Below, piece after piece: positions 34,813 through 44,242 of a DNA stretch of 64,000 nt (positions are counted from its first letter, which is position 1; each line of letters opens with the position of its first letter). The notes beneath the pieces were generated by a model, which did no database searches, was not told the origin of the DNA, and saw only the letters and a list, made by a program, of their open reading frames with translations. The stretch comes from Ceratorhiza oryzae-sativae (lineage: Eukaryota; Basidiomycota; Agaricomycetes; Cantharellales; Ceratobasidiaceae): positions 186,001 through 250,000 of the forward strand of contig JARWMV010000234.1 of assembly GCA_030998015.1 (NCBI GenBank). Direction: 5' to 3'. The translations under genes were made by a program, and so were the position numbers.

Positions 34813-37034
34813 TTAATCCTCCATGTTATTCAACAGAACGTATTCTGCGTCACTTTCTTTGTCACCGCCCGTCGGTGCAAGACGAACAAGCAACAAAGAT
34901 GAGAAGGCTGCAAAATTAAGCCCGGCGGAGAGCCAAAATATTGCTCGGGGGAGAGATGCAACTGTGGCTACAAAGGTCATACCGAACAAACTCGGGCCAA
35001 GAATCTGGGAGCAGAGTGCATATACCACGGACATCGCGCCGAGCAAGCGACCCGTGTCGTCAGATGAAGATGTGTCCATAGTAATTGCTTCATAGCGTGG
35101 TTCGTCTGTAGTAGGATTGATGTTCTGCGGGGGCTCCGAGGAAGGTTTTTGGGTCAAGGCAAGAGCAAGGCTCTGAATAGCTGGTGGATACCCTCCTCCA
35201 AATGATAACAGTGCAGTGGTTCCCACGAAAGCGGCCGAAGTAGTGACGAGTGCACTTGCAGTATACGAAGAGACATCAACGAAGAGTGAGGTTCGAGCAA
35301 CTAAGAGGTCAACCGCCTTGGCCTTGTTATTGACATCGGTGCTTCGCGAGCCCATTTTGGATGCGCTGCGTTCACGATACCAGTGAATCCCCTTTAAAAT
35401 CAGAGGGAGTATTATCACTAGGTGAAGGGCGCGGGTGAAGCCAAGCAGACTGAGCCAATTCCCCATCTGTGTGGAACTCCAAGCAAACGCTTTAATCGCA
35501 TATTGATACTTGAAGCTATATGAACCCTTGGAATAAATAGGCAATCAAGAACAAGCGCTATGCAACACTAAGCACTCACCGAGTTCGTTGCATGTAATGC
35601 ATACGCTAGACCAATGAATGCAGGATTCCAATCATACCGCTTCCTTCCACCTGACCTCGAAACAACACGAGGGAAAAACATAGTGAGAGGGGCGATGACT
35701 GTGATCAGTTTGCCAATCATTCCCCTCCACCAGGCTGAGGCAGGCTGAGATGCGGCGTGTTCCCTGGACTCTGATGCCTTGCGCAAGGCCCCCGGGCTCA
35801 TCGACTCTGGCAGTACGAATGCAACAAAGACGACGTAGACCAAGTCGAAAGCTACCATGAAATAGAATATAACCATGATGTTCTCGCTGTAGCCACTGAT
35901 GAAGGAGCCAAGACTTGGGCCGAAAGCCATTCCGCCGAATATGATACCTGACCAGAGAGAAAACCAGCGAGATCTATCGGATCCAAAGTAGTTTAGCTAA
36001 CGCGACTGAGATAGATTATAATACTGAAACATACCGCTCGGTAGACGGCACACAGTCACTGACATATGCATGTGATGTGGCAATAGCAGTGGAGAATCCT
36101 GAAAATCTGAGTTACATAGTCCGGATGCGAAAACAGCAGTACTTACCTCCAAAGAGTCCGTCTATCATATTACTTAAAACGAGAAGGTGATACCCACTGG
36201 GAAACCGCTCAGAGTTACGCACAACAAGCACAAAGACGATGTCGCTACAACTCATGTTAGAATAGTACGGGCATACTCGCGGAAGATATACGAACACCAT
36301 TGTGCCGGAGAGAGCTGTGATTATGAGGATTCTAACGCGCCCCACTCTATCAGATAGCTAGGGCAAGAGTCAGAGCCGGGTACAAGTCATGTGGGGCCCA
36401 CTTGCCTGTGTCCACCATCCTGTTGTGAGAACGCTCAAGATACCGGAAGTGGTTGAGATAGCTGTGTTCAGTTTGGCCACCACTTTTTGAACCGCGACAT
36501 CGTCCGAACACATGATGTTGGTACCCGGTGTTTCCATATTTGAACGCTTGCTGAAAATCGAGGCCGAGTGATGTGCAAATTGCGCTGGCGCTGGCAGCTG
36601 TCGGATCGTATGCGAAAAAGCAGAACTTGTCGTGTTGTGTTCAAGAGCCGTTGCATTGGACGCGAGATCCCAGTTAGGATGTAACTCATTGCATGCCAGT
36701 TTGACGAGCAATTCGGTTCGAGGGGCAATCGTCGCAGCGTAGAGCAACGCCGTGATAGTGACAATTGGGAGGAGCCTGTAGTTGATGTTGGCTAGTGAGT
36801 GTAGCGAACATTCTTGCCGCGACGCGCTTCAACTGACCACCAAGGTGAGGCCTTTCGCTTCTGAAAAGGCTCTGGTTTTATTTCGGTTGCGGGTGCCGAG
36901 TTGTCTGTGTGACCCGATCGGTCGCCGTCAAGATTATCACGACTAGAATAAGCGGATGCTCCAGGTTGTTCCTTGCCGTTGTCATCGTCTTGAGACCCAA
37001 GAAAAGCCTTGGTTTCTAGAGTATCTGAGTTCAT
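34813..37034 (-). CDS. MFS transporter, array copy 1
   Basis: This is a 12-helix-type major facilitator, intact as far as I can read it. The N-terminus MNSDTLETKAFLGSQ is hydrophilic. The first helix region reads LLPIVTITALLYAATIAPRT. A luminal or outer loop carries an N-glycosylation motif (EHNTTSS). The A-motif-like sequence LSDRVGRVRILI follows helix 2. Later segments are SRWFSLWSGIIFGGMAFGPS, FKYQYAIKAFAWSSTQMGNW and LLSFGGGYPPAIQSLALALT, with RLLGAMSVVYALCSQILGPS near the end. It shares exon boundaries and the KASPWW, APRTEL and FGGG signatures with the two genes to its right, so the three arose by tandem duplication. The substrate is unknown; the nearest functional class is probably a DHA1/Tet-type exporter. 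The start codon is the internal ATG, because the longer frame begins with TTG. Confidence 0.8.
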
Positions 37035-37261
37035 GAGTGTTCTGATTGGGTTGTGGGAGAGTTTGTCTGGCAAATGCCATCACAGTCCAGCCAAGATCCT
37101 GCAGGGCTATGCGTTGTTGTGGCGGTTCTCGGACTGTTTTGCGCAACCCGAAACGCGAGATGGGACAAATAGCAACAAATGATGGTTTCAGCACAAGCTC
37201 GTTATTACACTGGGGTATATTCTAAGCTCTGTCTAACTATATGCTAATGGCAACGACCAAA

Positions 37262-39429
37262 TCATCCCAAAAGCGGTGTTTCCTCAATGGATGCCTCAGA
37301 TCTACGAATAGCATCCCTGTCCAGGCGGACCGCGCTGAGAGCACAAAGTGCCAACACGATGATAGCGCCTGATACCCAAAAAATGGCCCGAGGATGAGAA
37401 CCTATGCTGGCAACAAACGTTGCGCTAAATATGGCTGGGCCAACAACTTGAGAGCCCAGAGCCTGAATAACAGCTAAAGCGCCAAACAGCCGACCAACTT
37501 CTCGCTTTGCAGGAGTGGATAGTTTTCCAGCGGAGGCGTTGCGCCGGGCCACGCGAGCCGATGGGTGGGCAAGTGCCAACGCGAGGCTCTGGTTTGCCGG
37601 AGCAAATCCGCCTCCGAAAGATAAAATGACAGTTGCCCCAATGAACGGATTCTGGCTGGTAACAATTCCCAGCAAGATATAACCGACCAAGTCGACGGCA
37701 AGCGATGCTCGAACGACTAGGAGGTCTGTTCTTTTGACATCTGCCTCTTTCTCCTCATCGCCAAGATCTTCCCCGTTAGCTATCCGCTCCCTTCGAGCAT
37801 ATAAGGCCTTCAGAATAAGCGGCAAAACGATGGTCAAGTGCACCGCTCGCCAAAATCCGACCAGACTGAGCCAGTAACCTAATTGAACTGAGTTCCAATG
37901 GAATGTCTTCAGCGCGTATTGAAACTTGTAGTGGTATGATCCCTACAAAGTGTTAGTGTTTCAAATGATGTGGGCGTGTTCGTTTCGTACCGTATTCAAA
38001 GCGACCCCTGCAGCTGCAACACCAACAAAAGTAAGACTCCAATCTCGAGCACTCCAGCTATCGTTCTCTCTGATTTTCTTCGGGATAAAAACTCCGAGTG
38101 GTCGGATGAACCCGGTTAACCTCCACAGTGAACCGAATATGCCCTGTGAATGACTGGTCATATCAGACTCGTAGGCTTCCTTCGCCTTGTCGCGGGCCTC
38201 GACACTCAATGACTCCGGGACGACGAAGAATACGAGAAACCCGTAAACTACGTGCAGCGCTGTGCACAAGTAAAAAGTTGATAATAAATCGTTGGTGTAG
38301 CGGTTGAGAAGGGACCCAAGGCTTGGACCCAGGGCCCCTCCTGCATAGACTACACCAGTCCAAAATGAGAATATCCGAGAGCTAGACTACCATGAGCCAA
38401 ATGCAACTTAAGCGATAGTATAGTCGTACCGAGTAAGAGGGCTTGAACAGTCAGTCACATAGGCGTGCCCCGCGGCCACCACGGCGGAGAAACCTATCCG
38501 ATTGTTTAGATATGACTGAAAGGCATGAAGAAACTGGAGTTACCTCCAGCTAGTCCATCGATAGCGCCACCAAGAATAAGAATTCTGTAACCTCCAGGGG
38601 CCAAATCTGCTCGAAAAGCGACCAAGAATAACAACGCGTCTCTGTAATAATAATAAATGTAGAGATTTGTTAAGCATTCTTGCCTATTCACTGACGTGAT
38701 CAAAACAGCCGCGGCAGAAATGGCAAGTAGCCTGGTTCTCCCTACACGATCCGAATACTGGATGTATCAGAGTTGGTTAGAAAAGGCTGGCAAAGAGGCC
38801 GCAATCGTCTGACCTGCGTCCACCAGCCTATGGTTAGGACACTTAGCATCCCTTGTGCACTAGTAATGCCAGCAGACAGCTTGGCGGCAGCTCTGTGAAC
38901 CTCTTTATCCTGAACACATCGCTTGTCTGGGTGAAGAAGCGTTGTATTTAACGACTCCTTTTGTCCAGGTTGGGGTAAATAGGTGATAGGAACCTCTATC
39001 GCGCTCGATTGGCTGATGTGCTTGGTCGTGCTATTCCACCGCGAGGCGTCAACACGATATTCAGGTCGGAGCTCGTCACAGGCAAACTTGATGAATAGCT
39101 CTGCGCGGGGAGCAATAGTCGAAGCTCGAAACATAGCTGATACGGCGGTAATGGGTAAAAGCCTGTAACCCACGAAATCAAAAATCGTACGAGGCTGACA
39201 ACAACAAAATAGCGCACCACCAAACCGACGGCGTTTTGTACCATGGTTTACGATTAGCAGGTATTGTGTCTATTTCTGGGGTCGCCTCCCCGCCCGCCCG
39301 TCCAGTAATTCCAAAAACGTCGGGCGACACGTCGGGGTCAATCAGTGGAGCGTCCGCAGCGGGAACAATGTTAGGATCCGCAGGTGCGTATTCCACCACG
39401 GCAGGAGGAGGAGTGTCTCGCAGGCCCAT
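37262..39429 (-). CDS. MFS transporter, array copy 2
   Basis: This paralogue of the previous gene has an intact frame. The N-terminus MGLRDTPPPAVVEYAPADPN is proline-rich and ends at the shared KPWYKTPSVWW exon boundary. Conserved pieces are RLLPITAVSAMFRASTIAPR, the loop with CDELRPEY, SDRVGRTRLLAIS, DALLFLVAFRADLAPGGYRI, HAYVTDCSSPLTR, GPSLGSLLNRYTNDLLSTFY, YKFQYALKTFHWNSVQLGYW, LSFGGGFAPANQSLALALA, RLFGALAVIQALGSQVVGPA and a short tail ending EETPLLG. Membrane segments alternate with short charged loops as in other MFS proteins. It ends 227 bases from the start of copy 1 on the same strand. Substrate unknown. Confidence 0.8.
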
Positions 39430-40859
39430 CGGTGAAGAGCAAGCGAGTTGAAGGTGGCTCGACCAAAGATAAGCCGGGCTGATTATCGGAACCAGACGCT
39501 TCAATCAAGGGATGTAGAACCAACAGGAAGCCCAAGACGAACACGTTTCGGGACGAGTTGGCTTCGGCGCCGGAGTCGGTTTTAACACAAGATGACCGTC
39601 AAGACTATACAAATCAGCGGCCATATTACATAACCTTCGTAAGAGAAGGGTCTGAAACAATGGGCATAGATTCCGTTCGTGGATCTAAAGATTAAGTGGA
39701 ATGTGCATTACATCAGGAGGAAATAGAGAATAATCAGACAAAACGACTACAGACGACTAATCAGGTTCAAGTTAGAAAAAGAGCTAACCGGAGTGCGTTC
39801 GAACCACCAGAACCCAGTAACCTCCGTGTAAGCACCAGGTTCTTGAAAGGACTCTCCCTCGCTGCCTAACCTAACTCAACCCGTTTCGCTTGACTGTCAA
39901 TCTACATATGCATCAGCGCCATCGCCGTGATATCAAATGGTTAAATGATGCCACAGTCACCACTAGATTCATAGACCATAGGCACATGGAACGTTTTAGG
40001 ACCAAAATGTGTGCTCAAACCAATCCTACTTATCTATAATATTTTCAAGTTGCGCGATTTGTCAAGTTTCACCGAAATAGAAATTCCAAGCACCAAACAC
40101 ACAACGGTTGGCCCTCCACCCACCCCAAGTGCCGTCGAACCAGGGAGTTTGAGTCCCAATTGCCCGATGTACCCCAACCCCCAAAACTTCTTTGTATTTT
40201 GCCTACCGCATAACTCATACCTGAGTCGCCCGAATGGCCGGTGTCCGACTCGCCGTAGTGCTTAATGGATCGGGTATGAGACATCTGATCCAGGATATAT
40301 GCGTCAGTACTTTCATCTTTTTGAAGGGCGTTTGTCTGATAACATTCTCATGGCAAATTATATGCGAAATACGGATCCATGGGCGTATATTTTTCCGTTC
40401 ACCTTAAAGCCAATGGCGAACCGCGAGCTCGAATCTTTTTTCAGAATACCATTAGAATTACCACTGAAGCCTTACAGGACAGTCGGATAGTAGCAATGGA
40501 TTGTCAGTGGATCCCCAGAGCGAGTGCATCTGCAACCCATGGAAGTGACTAGAGTATTGTATCCACACCAATGATTAGACAAAACAAAGAGGTCCGGTTA
40601 GGCAACACAGCCAGGGAGAATTCTTTCAAGAACCTGAAGCTTACACGAGCGTCGCAGGCTCCGAGGTTGAACGCGCTGGTACCCTTTTAGCCCCCGCTTC
40701 TTTTTTTGCCGAGCCTTCAAGATACATGAATAAAATATCGTAATACACACGCAAGCAGGGTACAGGAGATGTGGATGGTATATCAAGCGGCGCAAAGGCG
40801 AGGAACGAAAAAGACTGATGAGACCTCCATTCCCAATCACTTTGAAACTCCGTTTACTC
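39430..40859. other. Gene-poor spacer between MFS copies 2 and 3
   Basis: No frame in these 1430 bases has family features or convincing splicing. The sequence is AT-richer than its surroundings and includes an open frame at 40011-40265 without recognisable content. With the adjacent transposase fragment it marks the break in an otherwise compact transporter array and may be old inserted or decayed DNA. Confidence 0.45.
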
Positions 40860-41240
40860 TCACCTTCCCCGAACGCTTTCGGCCCGCCTGGCCACGGATG
40901 ACGCCACTCGCTCTGGGGCACACCAACCTCCTTTAGCCCCCTCCCAACACTCAACCGAAACACTGGGGAAATAGTCCCTCCGGAGCTGGACGGGGTTCTC
41001 AACCTTTCCCCTCGCGACCAACGAAGCCATGAATCGCAAATCGGCTGGGCTCAACTTTCGAGGTCTGCCCGGTTTTGGCTTGTCATGGTAGAAATCGAGC
41101 TGGCCGGCTTTGTACCGGTTGTAGATTCGGGAAACGGTCGAGTGGGATCGTTTGACTGCTTTTGCCACCTCGCGGCTGGATTGCCCCGCGTTGACCATGT
41201 CGACGATCCGCGTACGCGTGATTGGTGAGCTGCTACGCAT
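40860..41240 (-). mobile_element. Truncated Tc1/mariner-type transposase, helix-turn-helix end only
   Basis: An ATG at 41240 on the minus strand opens a frame of 126 codons. The first about 85 residues form the paired helix-turn-helix region of Tc1-like transposases: TRTRIVDMVNAGQSSREVAK, AVKRSHSTVSRIYNRYKAG, KPGRPRKLSPADLRFMASLV and NPVQLRRDYFPSVSVE. After that the frame drifts into composition unlike a transposase, and the expected continuation (RGLKEVGVPQ) appears in another frame. The DDE catalytic domain is missing. I could not find matching inverted repeats at the two sides. It is a dead fragment of an element, or a domesticated DNA-binding piece, lying between MFS copies 2 and 3. Confidence 0.7.
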
Positions 41241-41984
41241 GAGTTAGGGTACGAGTGGGTAGTGTGTATGAGTAACGATTGGGTAAAGCACCCCGTTGAT
41301 GGTGCGAATTTTATGCTTGTGGAACGCCGTACGATGACATCACAATTAACTCTGTGGCTATTGTGCTAGTCAGTCCCCGTACGACGAGAACTTTCCTGGC
41401 TTGGTCACAAGAACAAGCGGTGGCTAACCGACGTCATCATCATCAAAGTGCCGTCGGCTATTTTGCCTTTTTCTCTTGCTTAAAAGCCTATCTTTCGCCG
41501 GCGATCTTGGCGTCTGTTCCTGTTATACGAACGTAAATATATATTCATTCTGAAATCTCTATATACATGGATGTGTACCAATTTAGCCTCAGAAAACAGG
41601 TTGAGAAGCAGAATTGGCTGTATGCGTTGGAAAAGCGGGTGTGGCGTGAAGAAAAATTGGAAGGATTTTGCCCCGAGTACTTTCGGAATCAATGGCGACC
41701 GATCCGATTCGCATTGAATTCCTATTCACGTCATTAGTTTCCGAGTAACTCGGCATCACATCGGCTCACGCATGGCATCTCGCCGCAAAAAGTATGGCCC
41801 TAATAGTTTGAAACGCTATAACAGATAAATATAATGAACGAGTATGGTCAATACACATATATAAGAAAGTAATGAATATGAGATCGGTTTATCTGTCCGG
41901 AAACCACGTGGGGTCTCGATACTACTATTATCCCCACCCTCAGTCGAGTTTCAATTAAGCTACACTCTATATAGACAGATTACC
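41241..41984. other. Spacer between transposase fragment and MFS copy 3
   Basis: No coding frame is convincing here. The left part should contain one end of the Tc1/mariner fragment, but no terminal repeat is evident. The right part should be the 3' flank of MFS copy 3. Confidence 0.4.
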
Positions 41985-44009
41985 CTAAAAGTCGACTCTC
42001 CTCGTCCCGCCCCTGCTCTCTGGCTTGCTCCGTGCCAATGTCGAGCCGAACCATGGCGAGAGCAGCCAAGCTTATAGCTATGCAGGCCGCACTAGTCCAG
42101 AAAATAGCACGAGGCGCAACCTCAATGGTGCTGACGAAGACCGCTCCGAAAAGCGACGGGCCGATGATCTGAGAGTGAGGGACTGAAGAACTGAGAGCGC
42201 GCCAAACAAGCGACCTGTTTCGGATACAGGCGCAGCAGGGGATGAAGGTCGACCTTCGTCAGTAGTTGCGTTATATTCGGGATTGGTTGGTTTAGCCACG
42301 TCCTTGTTCTGTTCCTGGCAAAGTGCAAGCGCAAGGCTTTGGACAGACGGTGAGAATCCGCCTCCAAGCGCAAGCCAACAAGTGGCCAACGTAAACGTCA
42401 GAGGATCGACGATTACTGCACAGAGGATATATCCGATAACTTCGGCCGCGAGTGACAGCCTCGAAACCAATAAATCGAGTTGAGTGTGTGTGCGGCCTCC
42501 TATACGAGCATAAACTATGTGTAGCAACTTGATGAATAGCGGAAGAAGCACAACCAGATGGATTGATCTTGCAACCCCTATAATGCTCATCCAGTAACCA
42601 AGCTCGGTGGTACCCCATCCAAACGTGGCGATCGCGTACTGAAACTTGAATGCATACGATCCCATGTTGAGCATCGCGCTTCCGTAGGCGATCCCAATAA
42701 GCATGAGATTCCAATTTCGACCTTTTGGCATGAACACCACGAGTGGCCGAGAAAAGGCAATGACCATCTCCCTGAGCCGACTTAAAATGCCTTGATGTGC
42801 AGCTTGCGAGGCGCTATAACGCTCTTTTGCGGCGAGGCGCTCCTTTTCGGTCAAACTTTCGGGGAGGATAATAGTACAGAGGATAAAGTTCGTGGCGTGA
42901 AGTGCCGCGCCGACGTAAAAGATACTGAGAAGGTCGTTTGTATGCTGGATCAGGAGTGCGCCGAGAGTGGGTCCTGCCGCCATGCCCACGAATAGGGAGC
43001 CGATGAAGAAGGAAAAGATGCGGGATCGCGCGGTGGCGCTCACGGTGTCTGAAACATAGGCATGCGCCGTGGCTGACGCGGTTGTCCAACCTTAAGGCAA
43101 CTGCTGGGTTAGTCATCATGAACAAGGGCGGTTATATGCGCACCTCCGAGCGCGCCATCTATCACACTACCAACGATAAGGAAGCGATAACCCCCTGGGA
43201 GGATGTTCGGCATAAAAAGCAACGAGGATTAGTATGACATCGCTGAAACGAACACATTAGTAAGGCCAGTGTTGATTAGTACACATGATTACGCACGTGA
43301 AGAGGACGCCGAGTGCTGCCAGGGAAAGTACACGGACTCGGCCAACGCGGTCAGAGAGCTGCGAAGTATATTAGGAATGTAGAAACACACGTGAGGGGAC
43401 GATATCAAACCTGAGACCATGCGCCTGTGGTCAGACAGCTTAGGATCCCCATACTCGTGGTCATCCCAGTGGAGAGCTTCGCAACAGCGGTCAATACCCC
43501 GGGATCAGTAGAGCACAACTTGTTGGGCCCGGGGATGAGGATGGAGGGCTTTCTCGGTGACGTAGGCGGCGGGATGTACACCGGTGTGTCTGGCGTGGGC
43601 GGGACGGGCTCGCCAATGTCGACGAAGGAGAGCAGGGGAGGAGGAACAAGCAAATAGTCGGGGCGCAACTCATTGCATGCAAGCTTGATGTACAGTTCGG
43701 TACGAGGGGCAATGGTTGCGCCCATAAGCACGGCGGACAATAGCATGCCTGGAATGAGCCTGAGCGCATGTTAGTTGGCAACCTTGCCTGACAGCAGAGC
43801 CGCTGTGCTCACCAGAACGGGGAAGGAGCCTTGTACCATGGAGCGCGTGTGGTGCGCAAGGACGGTTGCGGTGACGGTGGGCGCGGGTGTTCGTCGCCGA
43901 GAATGTGAAAGATGTCGGTGTTGGCGCGGGTTTCAAACGTCGGGACGTCGCCGGCGACGGGTACAATGGCCGGGTCGGTTGGAAGGGGCTCGCGGTTGCG
44001 GCTGGCCAT
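41985..44009 (-). pseudogene. MFS transporter, array copy 3, with two frame breaks
   Basis: The third paralogue starts MASRNREPLPTDPAIVPV at 44009 and shares the APWYKAPSPFW boundary, RLIPGMLLSAVLMGATIAPR, CNELRPDY, LSDRVGRVRVLSL, HAYVSDTVSATARSRIFSFF, FKFQYAIATFGWGTTELGYW and LALGGGFSPSVQSLALALCQ with its neighbours. Two breaks are visible by comparison with copies 1 and 2. Near 43196-43199 one extra base follows AFYAEHP, so the conserved GGYRFLIVGSVIDGALGG is out of frame. Near 42172-42180 one base is missing after GALSVLQSL, so SQIIGPSLFGAVFVST and the last helices are out of frame. The uncorrected last exon stops at 42078; the ancestral frame stops at 41985. Neither break lies at a splice site. 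It may be a pseudogene; sequence error at a C run could explain the first break but not obviously the second. Confidence 0.65.
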
Positions 44010-44242
44010 GACGCTGTGGTGGTCGATGCAGAGTGAGCGTCGATAAGAGCGTCTGCTTCAATCGGCACGCGCGCAACACATCGAAGGATGACCACATGGA
44101 TGCATCAGTCATGCCGGCCAATTAGTCAGCCGTTGCTTGGCCGCGTTTGGTCGTCTCCACACGCCCGGCGGCTGAGCAATCCGCGGAGGTCGGGTCAGCG
44201 TCGGGCCCATCGTTGACGACGACAAACACGACGACAAGGCTG

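Noticed and set aside
39790..39810. tRNA-like T-loop motif gttcgaac
   Set aside because: The motif is palindromic and neither strand gives a 5-base T stem, an anticodon arm or an acceptor stem around it.
40011..40265. 84-codon frame in the MFS spacer
   Set aside because: No family features, no splice context, and low-complexity Pro-rich text consistent with chance.
34813..44009. Secondary-metabolite gene cluster around the transporters
   Set aside because: No synthase, P450, methyltransferase or pathway regulator is present between 32 and 48 kb; only transporters and a transposase fragment.
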